From Bacteroidetes bacterium GWF2_35_48 (lineage in GTDB: Bacteria > Bacteroidota > Bacteroidia > Bacteroidales > GWF2-35-48), in the NCBI GenBank assembly GCA_001769125.1, contig MEOG01000005.1, positions 1 to 64,000 of the forward strand: a stretch of 64,000 nucleotides of DNA. The letters are read 5' to 3'. The notes under the pieces were generated by a model that saw nothing but the letters and a program-made list of their open reading frames with translations, was not told the DNA's origin and ran no database searches. Position 1 is the stretch's first letter; every line of letters starts with the position of its first letter. The translations under genes were made by a program, and so were the position numbers. Shown here one piece after another: positions 26,464 through 35,457 of this stretch.

Positions 26464-28617
26464 ATGGATATTCAGGAAATGAAAAGTCGGCACAAGCTGG
26501 TAAAAGAATGGGCTTATGATTTGAAACCTTTAGACAGAGGTTATGCAAACAGAACATTATATATTAATGTTTCTGATAACACGATTAAAGAAAAGCCTGT
26601 TTCTGAAGAGATGAAGCAGAAATTTACAGGTGGTAAGGGTTTTGGTTTAAAACTTTTATGGGATGCCACAAAGCCTGATACAAAATGGAACGATCCTGAA
26701 AATGAAATCGTCATTAATACCGGCCCTATTTGCGGTATTACTCAGTATTCCGGAACCGGAAAATCTTTAGTTGTAACAATTTCTCCACAAACAAATATTG
26801 TTGTTGACAGCAATGTGGGCGGATATTTTGGTCCATTTCTGAAATTTTCGGGTTTTGATTCAATCGAAATTCAGGGCAAAGCAAAAGAAGACGTCATTAT
26901 ATATCTGGATGGCACAACCGGAAAAATAGAAATTTTTGAAGCGCCGCTTGAACCTTTGGATAGCCATATTCTTGCCGAGGTTTTAACCAATATGTATGCA
27001 AATGATGATAAAGATAAAATAAATGTTGCCGTAGTTTCTGCAGGAGCTGCTGCTGAACAATCGCTGATAGGGATGTTGAATTTTAGTTTTTACGATCCCA
27101 AACGCAAAGAAGTTCGGTTGAAACAAGCCGGACGTGGTGGGATTGGCACTGTTTTACGTGATAAGAAAATTAAAGCATTGGTTTGTAAAGTTCCCGGTGT
27201 AAAGGGAAATCTCAACAATGTTGTTGACCTGAAAGCCATCATGGAAAGAGGTCAGCGTTTTAACAAAGAAATGCGTGATTTTGATGAAGTGCAGTGTGAA
27301 ATGAGAAGCAAAGGAACTGCCCATCTAACAAATGTGATGGATGAGTATGATCTCTTCCCTACACACAATTTTAAATTCGGCAGCCATAAAGATGCCTATA
27401 AAGTTCATTCCAACATTTATAAAACCTACTTTTCCCAGAATATGTCCGACGGTTGCTGGATTGGCTGTAACATGATGTGCGCGAAAGGTGTTGATCATTT
27501 TGAATTAAAAACAGGACCCTATAAAGGAACAAAAGTTTTGGTTGAAGGACCGGAATATGAAACTGCTGCTTCATTGGGTTCTTGTCCGGGTATTTTTAAT
27601 CCAGAATGGACTATTGAAGCGAACTTTTATTGCGATACTTATGGAATATGCACCATTACATGGGGAACCATCCTTGGCTTCGTGATGGAATGTTATGAAA
27701 ATGGTATTTTAAATAAGGAACGAACCGGTGGTATTGATTTAAGCTTTGGAAATGAAGAAGGCGCAATGGAAATACTGCACCAGTTAGCAAGAGGTGAAGG
27801 CTTCGGAAAAATTGCAGGACTTGGTGTTCGCAAAATGAAAGAAATGTTTATTGAAAAAGGCTGGGGCGATCCTCAGTTTATTTTCGACATTGCAATGGAA
27901 AATAAAGGGCTTGAATATTCAATGTATATATCAAAAGAATCTCTTGCGCAACAAGGCGGTTATGCTATGACCAACAAAGGCCCACAGCACGACGAGGCCT
28001 GGCTTATTTTTATGGATATGGTAAACAACCAGATTCCTACGTTTGAACTTAAAGCAGAAGCGCTTCATTATTTCCCGATTTTTCGTACCTGGTTTGGCTT
28101 GCAGGGATTATGCAAACTTCCATGGAATGATGTTGAACCTGAAGGTAATAAGTTTACGGATGAACCTGCAAAAGTTCCTGAACATGTGGATAATTATGTT
28201 ACCATTTTTAATGCTGTAACAGGTCAGAACATTGATAAACAGGGTCTTTTTGCACAGTCAGAAAGAGTATATAATTTTCAGAGAATATTTAACATCCGTC
28301 GTGGCTACGGACTTCGTAAACATGATGCACAGCCCTATCGCGCAGCAGGTCCTGTTACGATTGAAGAATACGAATCACGTCAGGAGCGTTATGACAAGCA
28401 ACTGAAAGAAAAAGTTGGAATTGACCCGACAGTAATTTCATCTACAGATAAAGTTGCTGCTTTACGTAAATTCAGGGAAGAGCAATATGAAAAACTTTTG
28501 GATGCTGTTTACTTTAGAAGAGGCTGGACAAATAATGGTGTTCCGAAAATTGAACATCTGAAAAAAATCGGAATGGATCTTCCTGAAGTTATAGATGTGG
28601 TTAAGCCCTTACAATAA
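26464..28617 (+). CDS. Aldehyde:ferredoxin oxidoreductase family tungstoenzyme
   Basis: A 717-residue enzyme of the AOR family, which uses a tungsten (or molybdenum) bis-pterin cofactor and a 4Fe-4S cluster to oxidise aldehydes to acids with ferredoxin. The N-terminal part shows GGKGFGLKLLWD and NTGPICG typical of AOR. The cluster ligands Cys331-x3-Cys335-x3-Cys339 fit, with a further Cys downstream (CDTYGIC). It is longer than the archaeal enzyme (about 600 residues) and has an extra C-terminal region rich in charged residues. Fermentative anaerobes use these proteins to balance ferredoxin. The physiological aldehyde is unknown. No cofactor or tungstate transport genes are nearby. Confidence 0.9.
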   Translation: MDIQEMKSRHKLVKEWAYDLKPLDRGYANRTLYINVSDNTIKEKPVSEEMKQKFTGGKGFGLKLLWDATKPDTKWNDPENEIVINTGPICGITQYSGTGKSLVVTISPQTNIVVDSNVGGYFGPFLKFSGFDSIEIQGKAKEDVIIYLDGTTGKIEIFEAPLEPLDSHILAEVLTNMYANDDKDKINVAVVSAGAAAEQSLIGMLNFSFYDPKRKEVRLKQAGRGGIGTVLRDKKIKALVCKVPGVKGNLNNVVDLKAIMERGQRFNKEMRDFDEVQCEMRSKGTAHLTNVMDEYDLFPTHNFKFGSHKDAYKVHSNIYKTYFSQNMSDGCWIGCNMMCAKGVDHFELKTGPYKGTKVLVEGPEYETAASLGSCPGIFNPEWTIEANFYCDTYGICTITWGTILGFVMECYENGILNKERTGGIDLSFGNEEGAMEILHQLARGEGFGKIAGLGVRKMKEMFIEKGWGDPQFIFDIAMENKGLEYSMYISKESLAQQGGYAMTNKGPQHDEAWLIFMDMVNNQIPTFELKAEALHYFPIFRTWFGLQGLCKLPWNDVEPEGNKFTDEPAKVPEHVDNYVTIFNAVTGQNIDKQGLFAQSERVYNFQRIFNIRRGYGLRKHDAQPYRAAGPVTIEEYESRQERYDKQLKEKVGIDPTVISSTDKVAALRKFREEQYEKLLDAVYFRRGWTNNGVPKIEHLKKIGMDLPEVIDVVKPLQ

Positions 28618-28636
28618 TAAAATCACAAAAGAAAAT

Positions 28637-28660
28637 CGCTGCAATTTGTGGCGTTTTTTT
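28637..28660 (+). terminator. Terminator of the aldehyde oxidoreductase gene
   Basis: CGCTGC (28637-28642) pairs with GTGGCG (28648-28653, two wobble pairs) around AATTT and is followed directly by ten T residues. It lies 20 bp after the stop codon. Confidence 0.65.
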
Positions 28661-28701
28661 TTTATATAGTATAACCTGTTTTCTTCTTTCAAATAATTTA
28701 T

Positions 28702-28709
28702 TAATTTTG
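28702..28709 (+). promoter_or_regulatory. Minus-7 box of the CBM48-pyk operon
   Basis: TAATTTTG matches the minus-7 consensus 25 bp before the CBM48 gene, just after the preceding terminator. No TTG is at the expected distance. Confidence 0.45.
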
Positions 28710-28734
28710 TTTTTTAATTTTTAAAAATAATATT

Positions 28735-29043
28735 ATGTCTTTGAAAAAACAAATTCTTAAATCTAAACCTATTTGTAAGGCAACTTTTACATTAACGAAA
28801 GAAGTGGCACATGATGCACAAACTGTGTGTCTTTGTGGTGATTTTAACAATTGGGATTACGCATCTCTTCCAATGAAAAAAGCTAAAGATGGTTCTTATT
28901 CTGTAACAATTGAGTTAACAAAGGGCAATGAATATCAGTTCCGTTATTTACTAGATGGTGTGCGCTGGGAAAACGATTGGGATGCAGATAAGTATGTTCC
29001 GACAGCTTTCGGTGACTCTGAAAATTCAGTTGTCGTTGTGTAA
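28735..29043 (+). CDS. Free-standing CBM48 (isoamylase early-set/AMPK-beta-like) protein
   Basis: A 102-residue protein that is little more than one carbohydrate-binding module 48: ATFTLTKEVAHDAQTVCLCG, then GDFNNWDYASLPMKK and the FRYLLDGVRWENDWDAD end. The two Trp residues of this glycogen-binding fold are present. No signal peptide is seen, so it is cytoplasmic. It lies 23 bp upstream of pyruvate kinase in one operon, hinting at a link between glycogen and lower glycolysis. Whether it binds glycogen or acts as a regulatory subunit is untested. Confidence 0.88.
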   Translation: MSLKKQILKSKPICKATFTLTKEVAHDAQTVCLCGDFNNWDYASLPMKKAKDGSYSVTIELTKGNEYQFRYLLDGVRWENDWDADKYVPTAFGDSENSVVVV

Positions 29044-29066
29044 TCATTGATAAAAAAAGTTAACGT

Positions 29067-30494
29067 ATGAAAAGAACTGAATCAAGAACTAAAATTATTG
29101 CAACCATAGGTCCTGCATCAGCACCGAAAGATGTGTTGCGGAAAATGTTTTTAGCCGGAGTAGATATTTGCCGGTTAAATTTTTCACATGGAGCGTATGA
29201 CGATCATCTGAAAGTTATTCAAATAATCAGAGAACTAAATGAAGAGCTTGATTTGCATATTTCAATCCTTGCTGATTTGCAGGGGCCAAAATTAAGAATC
29301 GGCGAGGTGGAAAATAATGCAGTGCAGCTTATTGAAGGGAATGAGCTTCTTTTTGTAAATGAGAAGTGCATTGGCAATGCAGAAAAGGTATATATGACTT
29401 ATCAACAATTTCCCAATGACGTAAAAGTTGGTGAGTTTATTCTTATTGACGACGGGAAATTAAAACTTCAGGTTCTGGAGACAAACCATAAAGATACTGT
29501 AAAAGCAAAAGTAATTAACGGTGGTGTTTTATCATCTAAAAAAGGAGTGAATCTGCCCGATACCAAGGTATCTCTGCCAAGTCTTACTGAAAAAGATATT
29601 CAGGATGCAGAATTTGCACTCGATCATGATGTTGACTGGCTTGCTTTGTCGTTTGTTCGGAATGTTACCGATATTCTTGATATAAAAGAGCTGATTAAAA
29701 AAAGAAAGAAAAATTGTGCTGTTATTGCAAAAATTGAAAAGCCCGAAGCACTCATACAGATAGACAATATCATAGATATGACGGATGGAATCATGGTTGC
29801 ACGCGGAGATCTTGGAGTAGAAGTTTCTTTCGATCTGGTTCCAATGATTCAGAAAGAAATTGTTGGAAAATGCATTGCTGCATCAAAACCTGTTATTATT
29901 GCTACCCAAATGATGGAAAGCATGATTACAAATTTCAGACCGACACGCGCAGAAGCAACTGATGTAGCCAATGCGGTTATTGATGGAGCGGATTGCCTGA
30001 TGCTAAGCGGTGAAACTTCTACAGGTAAATATCCCGTGGAGGTAATTGAAGCCATGCACAGTATTATGAGACATACAGAGGAAAAGGGATATTGTTATTA
30101 TCGCACGCAACCTCCAAAGGAATTTAACAGAACGTTCCTTGCTGACTCAATTTGTTACACAGCCTGTCAATTGGCAAAACAAGCGAATGCCCGCGCTATT
30201 GTTACTTTTGCGAATGCAGAAAGCGCTGCTTTTAAAATTGCAAGCAATAGACCCGATGCGGATGTGTATTTTTTTACTTCAAATAAAGATTTGCTTAACA
30301 GGCTGAACCTCGTTTGGGGCGTGCGGGCTTTTTATTTTGACAAGTATGAAAATATTGATCAGGCTATTGAATATACATTGTACTTTTTAAGAGAAAAAGG
30401 CTTTATAGAAGCAGATGACATGGTTGTTCATGTTGCCAGCACGCCTTTCCATAAAAACGACAGGGCAAATATGCTGAAACTGACGTATGTGTAG
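29067..30494 (+). CDS. pyk: Pyruvate kinase
   Basis: A 475-residue glycolytic enzyme making pyruvate and ATP from phosphoenolpyruvate. Visible: RTKIIATIGPAS at the start, CRLNFSHG, the signature AVIAKIEKPEAL with the active-site Lys, DGIMVARGDLGVE, and ATQMMESM, with a regulatory C-domain from about residue 350 (LADSICYTACQLAKQ). Length is normal. It forms an operon with the CBM48 gene upstream; a structured promoter region separates it from the stress-protein gene. Confidence 0.97.
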   Translation: MKRTESRTKIIATIGPASAPKDVLRKMFLAGVDICRLNFSHGAYDDHLKVIQIIRELNEELDLHISILADLQGPKLRIGEVENNAVQLIEGNELLFVNEKCIGNAEKVYMTYQQFPNDVKVGEFILIDDGKLKLQVLETNHKDTVKAKVINGGVLSSKKGVNLPDTKVSLPSLTEKDIQDAEFALDHDVDWLALSFVRNVTDILDIKELIKKRKKNCAVIAKIEKPEALIQIDNIIDMTDGIMVARGDLGVEVSFDLVPMIQKEIVGKCIAASKPVIIATQMMESMITNFRPTRAEATDVANAVIDGADCLMLSGETSTGKYPVEVIEAMHSIMRHTEEKGYCYYRTQPPKEFNRTFLADSICYTACQLAKQANARAIVTFANAESAAFKIASNRPDADVYFFTSNKDLLNRLNLVWGVRAFYFDKYENIDQAIEYTLYFLREKGFIEADDMVVHVASTPFHKNDRANMLKLTYV

Positions 30495-30510
30495 GGAATT
30501 TGTTTGGTCG

Positions 30511-30540
30511 TGTAAAATCGTTCCATGGAACGATTGTACA
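30511..30540. promoter_or_regulatory. 30-bp palindromic operator at the usp promoter
   Basis: The segment is a dyad of 15 + 15 bp with one mismatched pair. Its centre is TTCCATGGAA (30521-30530) and its outer arms are TGTA/TACA. It overlaps the minus-33 TTG (30534-30536) of the following promoter, so a bound regulator would directly affect it. It may also act as a hairpin after pyk. Confidence 0.6.
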
Positions 30541-30562
30541 TACCAAAAAAATTATATATTTG
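30534..30562 (+). promoter_or_regulatory. Promoter of the universal stress protein gene
   Basis: TTG at 30534-30536, an 18-bp spacer and TATATTTG at 30555-30562: an exact Bacteroidota promoter, 25 bp before the ATG. Confidence 0.75.
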
Positions 30563-30587
30563 TCGCAAATAAATTAAAATTTGAATT

Positions 30588-31448
30588 ATGAAAACCATTA
30601 TTGTTCCTATTGATTTTTCAGATCATTCTATTAAAGGGCTTGAGCTGGCTCTGGTTTTTGCAAAGGTGATGAAAGCTAATATTGATATGGTGTATGTGCA
30701 GAAAAAAACAGGAGAATATTTTCCAAATATCAAAGATCAGCAGTTGAAATGGGCAGAGAAAAAATTTAAGGAAATTCAAAAAGAATATGCCTGCGGAATG
30801 CCCAAAAGGAACAAACTGGATTTTATAATTAAACATGGAAAGGTTTATCAGGAAATAATCAATCAGGCGCATTCGTATAAAGATTCAATAATTGTTACAT
30901 CTACACATGGTATCTCTGGTTGGGATGATATTTTTCTTGGAAGTAATGCTACAAAAATTATCGCGCATACTACAAAAACAGTTATCACATTCAATAATGG
31001 AGAAGTTCCTTTTTCAATAAATAAAATATTATTACCCCTTGATCACTCTGTAGATACCAGACAAAAAGTTCCGGCAACTATTGAGCTGGCAAAAGTTTTT
31101 AAAGCAGAAATCATTGTTGCTCCGGTTATATCATCAAAAAATGATGAGAAAAAAGCAAAAATACAGTCTTATGCAGATCAGGTATGCAAGCGTTTAACTA
31201 AAGAAAAAATACAACATAAAACAAAAATGTTGTGCGGAAAAAGTCTTTCTGAAACAATTGTGAAATATGCAGAAACAGCAAAGGTAGATATTATTTCTAT
31301 TATGTCTGAACAGAATCCGGGAATCACAAGTTTGTTATTGGGTAATCATGCAGAAATTATTTTAACACAGTCGAAAGTTCCGGTTATGATTACAACCCCA
31401 AAAGATATTTTTCTTGCATCTGAATCGTTCAGAACACAAGGGAGTTAA
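30588..31448 (+). CDS. Universal stress protein, two tandem Usp domains
   Basis: A 286-residue cytoplasmic protein made of two UspA-type domains. The first opens TIIVPIDFSDHSIKGLELAL and the second INKILLPLDHSVDTRQKVPATIELA. The ATP-binding G2xG9xG(S/T) pattern is only partly kept (STHGISGWDDIFLGSNATKII in the first), so nucleotide binding is uncertain. Tandem Usp proteins are common in anaerobes under stress or growth arrest. It has its own promoter with an overlapping palindrome and a terminator, so it forms a single-gene unit next to pyk. Confidence 0.93.
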   Translation: MKTIIVPIDFSDHSIKGLELALVFAKVMKANIDMVYVQKKTGEYFPNIKDQQLKWAEKKFKEIQKEYACGMPKRNKLDFIIKHGKVYQEIINQAHSYKDSIIVTSTHGISGWDDIFLGSNATKIIAHTTKTVITFNNGEVPFSINKILLPLDHSVDTRQKVPATIELAKVFKAEIIVAPVISSKNDEKKAKIQSYADQVCKRLTKEKIQHKTKMLCGKSLSETIVKYAETAKVDIISIMSEQNPGITSLLLGNHAEIILTQSKVPVMITTPKDIFLASESFRTQGS

Positions 31449-31488
31449 TTTCCTTAATGCAGATATAAGAGTAAGAGTAGGAGTAGGA

Positions 31489-31521
31489 GTAGGAAGTTAG
31501 CTTCTTAACCCTACTTTTTTT
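31489..31521 (+). terminator. Terminator of the usp gene
   Basis: GTAGG plus GTTA (31489-31499, AA bulge) pair with TAAC plus CCTAC (31506-31514), followed by seven T residues. Short direct repeats AGTAGG/AGTAAG precede it. Confidence 0.65.
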
Positions 31522-31567
31522 ATCAACGTTTCACAATCACCCTTATGAGAGATTAACAAAAGAAAAT

Positions 31568-32116
31568 ATGAAAAACATATCAGTAAATTTTATCATAATT
31601 TTAGGACTAATTATTTTTTACTCATGCAATTCCTCTGTTCCAAAAGAATGCATTGAGAGGGCAGACAGCCTGAAACAACAATTAGACATTGCTCACAAAG
31701 AATTTCTTGCAATTCCGTATGCAGAGTACGATCAAATTCATAAAAAAGTTAAAGAAACGAATGCAATTTTTAAAACACACATTTTTAATATAAAAGATGA
31801 GACTTTTAAAACAACTTTTTCGCAATATACCGATCTGGAAAAAGAATATAAGCGTATTTTAAAACGTTATAAAAATATTGCCGAAGAATTTGATGTTTCT
31901 ATTAAGCAAATTGATAATATTAAAGAAGACATGAAGAGCGGAGCATTGAATGAAAAAGATAAAATAGAAATATATCTTAATCAGGAGAAAGCAGCAATGC
32001 AGTATCTGACTCAAACCATGAAAGATTTATTCGTAGATGCAGAAAAGCAAAAGAATAATTTTTTACAATCAAAAGAAGCTGTTGAGAAATTTGCTGAAGA
32101 ATTAGTTAAAAACTGA
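31568..32116 (+). CDS. Helical lipoprotein of unknown function
   Basis: A 182-residue protein with a lipoprotein signal ending YSC (Cys about residue 20), followed by a mostly alpha-helical, Lys/Glu-rich chain with heptads (about residues 25-175), probably a coiled-coil or helical bundle. The last codon and the stop are unusual: the TGA (32114-32116) lies inside the terminal repeat of a Family A element that begins at 32113, so the present C-terminus was set by that insertion. The family is not recognised. Confidence 0.8.
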   Translation: MKNISVNFIIILGLIIFYSCNSSVPKECIERADSLKQQLDIAHKEFLAIPYAEYDQIHKKVKETNAIFKTHIFNIKDETFKTTFSQYTDLEKEYKRILKRYKNIAEEFDVSIKQIDNIKEDMKSGALNEKDKIEIYLNQEKAAMQYLTQTMKDLFVDAEKQKNNFLQSKEAVEKFAEELVKN

Positions 32117-32251
32117 TGTTACGTAAATTGAGAAAGAAGTCGGCAGTAGGCAGTCAAATAGTCGGCAGTCGACAGACAGTAGACAGTAGACAGTAGACTG
32201 TAGGCTGTAGGCTTCGGACGAATTTATAAAAAATATTTTGCTAAACATGAT
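32113..32251. repeat. Family A inverted-repeat element, copy 2
   Basis: It starts CTGATGTTACGTAAATTG, 17 of 18 bases equal to the reverse-complement end of copy 1. The inner right part GAATTTATAAAAAATATTTTG matches the other end of copy 1, but the last bases are decayed. The middle is a run of GTCGGCAGTC, AGACAGT and GTAGGCT units, quite different from the middle of copy 1. No clear direct repeat is seen at its ends. It separates the lipoprotein gene from the TPR gene, whose GTG lies 18 bp downstream. Confidence 0.75.
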
Positions 32252-32269
32252 TTAATAAGAAATAAAAAA

Positions 32270-34090
32270 GTGAGAATACTTTTATTGATAATATTATTTT
32301 TTCCGATTATACTACCTGCACAGGAAGCTGTTAATAATACACAGCTTGCACTTATTTATTTTCAGAATAAAAATTTTGATAAAGCTGCTGTTTTTTATTT
32401 GGAACTTTATGAGCAAACCGGAGCAAAAGTTTATTTTGATTATTATATCAAATGTCTCGCAGAACTTGGGGAAAATGATAATGCTGAAAAATTTATTAAA
32501 AAACAAATAAAAAAATGGGGCAACAGTCCTGTTTATACTATTGAACTAGGGGCTTTTTATAAGCAAACAGGCTCCGTTGAAAAAGCAAACTCAATTTTTG
32601 AAACTATTATTAAGAAGCTTCCTGACAGTCAGAATGAAATAATCAGTATTGCAAATACATTTCTTTCCAGGCAGGAGTTTGAATGGGCTGAGAAAGTGTA
32701 TCTTCAGGCAAAAAAAAATCTGAAAGAATATTTCACATTGAGCTTTGAACTTGCGCATGTGTATTATCTGCAAAGGAATCATGTCAAAATGATTGACGAA
32801 TATCTTAACCTTCTTGAAGAGAGTGACAGCTATATTCAAAGTGTGCAGAACCGTTTGCAGAATCAGGTGTATGATGCAACAGACACAAGCGTTGATGAAC
32901 TGTTGAAAACACAATTGCTGAAACGCATTCAAAAAAAACCCGATAAAATTATATTCAGCGAATTGCTAATCTGGTTGTATATTCAGGAACAGAATTTTGA
33001 ATCTGCTTTTCATCAATCAAAAGCACTTGATAAACGTAATAAGGAAGAGGGCGACAGGCTTATGTTGCTAGGGAATATTGCCGCTTCAAATTATGCTTTT
33101 GATGTTGCTGTAAATTGCTATAAATACGTTATTGATAAAGGTTCTGCTAATGAATTTTATATTTCTGCTAAAACAGATTATCTCAATACGCTTTATCAGA
33201 AAATAGTGTTAATGTCTGAATTTACAAATTTAGATTTATTAGAGCTTGAGTCAAATTTTATCTCCACACTTAAAGAGATAGGGGAGAATCCAGCAACATT
33301 TCCCTTAATTAAAAATCTGGCACATATTCAGGCTTTTTATCTGAATAAAGCTGATACTGCTATTAATATGCTTGAGCGTTTGCTGAAATCTTCTGCTCTG
33401 AAACCTTCACAAATTTCTGAATGCAAAGTAGAATTGGCAGATATTATGCTTTTCGACGATGATCCCTGGCAGGCTTCGTTGTACTACGCTCAGGTTGAAA
33501 AAGCCAATAAGCAACAACCTATTGGTCATGAGGCAAAATTCAGAAAAGCCCGGCTTGCATACTATACAGGCGACTATCGCTGGGCAGAAGCGCAACTTGA
33601 TGTTTTGAAGGCCAGCACTTCAAAGTTGATTGCAAATGATGCTTTATATCTTGCATTACTTATCAATGATAATATTGATCTGGAATTTGACACATTAAAT
33701 ATTGCTTTGACTTATTTTTCTGAAGCAGATTTGTTAATTTACAGAAATAAAGATTCCTTAGCGATGCTCAAACTCGACTCCATTTTGATTTTGTATTCAT
33801 CGCATCCTTTGGCTGATGACATACTTTACAAAAAGTATGAAATAAAAATGAAACAGAAAAAATATACGGAAGCAGCAGCTTTTCTTCAAAAAATAATTGA
33901 CCTGCATAGCACCGAAATTTTGGGTGATAAAGCGCTGTTTCAACTGGCTTTTTTAAATGAAATAAAATTGAAAGACACAGAAAAAGCTAAAGATTTATAT
34001 AGGACACTGCTTACAAAATTTCCCGGCAGCATTTATATTCCCGATGCCCGCAAGCGTTTCAGAAAGCTTCGTGGCGACGTAATAGATTAA
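32270..34090 (+). CDS. Exported tetratricopeptide-repeat protein
   Basis: A 606-residue protein with a short signal peptide (ILLLIILFFPIILPAQ, cleavage near residue 17) and TPR-like helical repeats along its whole length, such as TQLALIYFQNKNFDKAAVFYLELYEQ and the C-terminal YTEAAAFLQKIIDLH and TEKAKDLYRTLLTKFPGSIYIPDARKRFR. The latter is like the outer-membrane BamD/YbgF type of TPR. It is probably periplasmic and a scaffold. The GTG start follows closely on the Family A element, so its promoter probably lies within or before that element. Confidence 0.85.
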   Translation: MRILLLIILFFPIILPAQEAVNNTQLALIYFQNKNFDKAAVFYLELYEQTGAKVYFDYYIKCLAELGENDNAEKFIKKQIKKWGNSPVYTIELGAFYKQTGSVEKANSIFETIIKKLPDSQNEIISIANTFLSRQEFEWAEKVYLQAKKNLKEYFTLSFELAHVYYLQRNHVKMIDEYLNLLEESDSYIQSVQNRLQNQVYDATDTSVDELLKTQLLKRIQKKPDKIIFSELLIWLYIQEQNFESAFHQSKALDKRNKEEGDRLMLLGNIAASNYAFDVAVNCYKYVIDKGSANEFYISAKTDYLNTLYQKIVLMSEFTNLDLLELESNFISTLKEIGENPATFPLIKNLAHIQAFYLNKADTAINMLERLLKSSALKPSQISECKVELADIMLFDDDPWQASLYYAQVEKANKQQPIGHEAKFRKARLAYYTGDYRWAEAQLDVLKASTSKLIANDALYLALLINDNIDLEFDTLNIALTYFSEADLLIYRNKDSLAMLKLDSILILYSSHPLADDILYKKYEIKMKQKKYTEAAAFLQKIIDLHSTEILGDKALFQLAFLNEIKLKDTEKAKDLYRTLLTKFPGSIYIPDARKRFRKLRGDVID

Positions 34091-34150
34091 TTTTTCCTCA
34101 TAGTATTCATTATCTTTTCAATAATAAGTATGCTTGTATTAAACAAAAAA

Positions 34151-35398
34151 ATGAAAAAATTACAAACTTTAGTTTATTGTTTCGGAAGTATTTTGATTCT
34201 GATATTTGCTTCCAATGTATCGCTTTCACAAGCTTTATGGACTAATTTTACTCCTTCAAACAGTGGTTTAATCTCAACTGTACGTGCATTGGAAACAGAT
34301 TATCTGAACAGGGTATGGATTGGATACGAGTGGAGTGGGAGTGGGCTTTCTGTTTTTAATGGCATTACGTGGACTTTAATTGACACTTCAAATGGATTAA
34401 GCGATAACAGGGTGCATGTCATTTTTGAGGATAGTGAAAATATAATTTGGGTTGGTACACAAAATGGCTTATGCCGATTTGATGGTAACAATTGGACAAC
34501 GATTACTGATGAAGACGGTCTTGTATACAATTATGTTATTTCAATACATGAAGATACAGATAATAATTTATGGTTTGGAACAGTCAATGGACTGAGCAGG
34601 TACGATGGAATAAACTGGGATTCCTTTACTGTAAATAATGGTCTGGCAAGTAATTATGTTTATACTATTTCGCAGGATATATATGGGAACATGTGGTTTG
34701 CTTATGGACTTGATGCAGTAGGTGCAACTAAATTTGATGGAACGGACTGGGTTACTTACACAATAAATGATGGGTTGATTTCAAATCAGGTCAATACAAT
34801 CCTATGCGATCATCTTGGGAGTGTTTGGTTCGGCTGTTATGGATTTGATGGTGGAATAACTCAATTTACCGGAAGTAGCTGGATATCGTATCCTCAGGGG
34901 AGCGGACCTGCATGCACCAATGTCTGGACCAGTTATGAAGACAGCAATAATAATTTATGGTTTGGAACATCCTGTCATGGGGGTACCAGCATGTATAACA
35001 GTTCCGGCTGGTATGTTTATGATACTTCAAACAGCAATATTATTAGTAACAATATTCTTGAGATAAAAGAAGACAATTTTGGAAATATTTGGCTTGGTGG
35101 TTATGATGGTCTGTCAAAATATTCTAATCCTGCAAATATTTTCGAGAATTTTAAAACAACAAATCTTGTATCTATTTATCCAAACCCTGCAAATTCATTT
35201 ATTACTGTTCATTCCTTTCAGGAAGAAATTTTAAATATTGAATTATTAAATATTACAGGGGATGATGTTTTAAAAGTATCTCGCTCTGGAAAGAATGTAT
35301 CTCTTTCAGTCGAATCTTTCACTTCCGGAATTTATTTCATGAAAATTTTTACCGTATCAGGAAAAATAATTATTGAGAAATTTATAATTACTGAATGA
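34151..35398 (+). CDS. Secreted two-component-regulator-type propeller protein with T9SS tail
   Basis: About 415 residues. A signal peptide (MKKLQTL to SLSQ) is followed by repeats of about 45 residues with the pattern NIIWVGTQNGLCRFDGNNWT, the Reg_prop blades that build seven-bladed propellers. A T9SS type A sorting tail ends it (VSIYPNPANSFITVHS to the final KFIITE). It is thus exported through the outer membrane and anchored or released. It lacks histidine kinase domains, so it is not a hybrid sensor. ATG 34151 is chosen because the signal peptide begins there; an upstream ATG (34130) adds seven residues. Confidence 0.9.
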   Translation: MKKLQTLVYCFGSILILIFASNVSLSQALWTNFTPSNSGLISTVRALETDYLNRVWIGYEWSGSGLSVFNGITWTLIDTSNGLSDNRVHVIFEDSENIIWVGTQNGLCRFDGNNWTTITDEDGLVYNYVISIHEDTDNNLWFGTVNGLSRYDGINWDSFTVNNGLASNYVYTISQDIYGNMWFAYGLDAVGATKFDGTDWVTYTINDGLISNQVNTILCDHLGSVWFGCYGFDGGITQFTGSSWISYPQGSGPACTNVWTSYEDSNNNLWFGTSCHGGTSMYNSSGWYVYDTSNSNIISNNILEIKEDNFGNIWLGGYDGLSKYSNPANIFENFKTTNLVSIYPNPANSFITVHSFQEEILNIELLNITGDDVLKVSRSGKNVSLSVESFTSGIYFMKIFTVSGKIIIEKFIITE

Positions 35399-35457
35399 CA
35401 ATTTTGCAATAGCTTTTTATTATAAAGACAGGTACTGAAATCACAAGAAAGCTGTTA

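Noticed and set aside
34151-35398. A hybrid two-component sensor
   Set aside because: The propeller repeats resemble those sensors, but no membrane helix, kinase or receiver follows and the protein ends in a T9SS tail.
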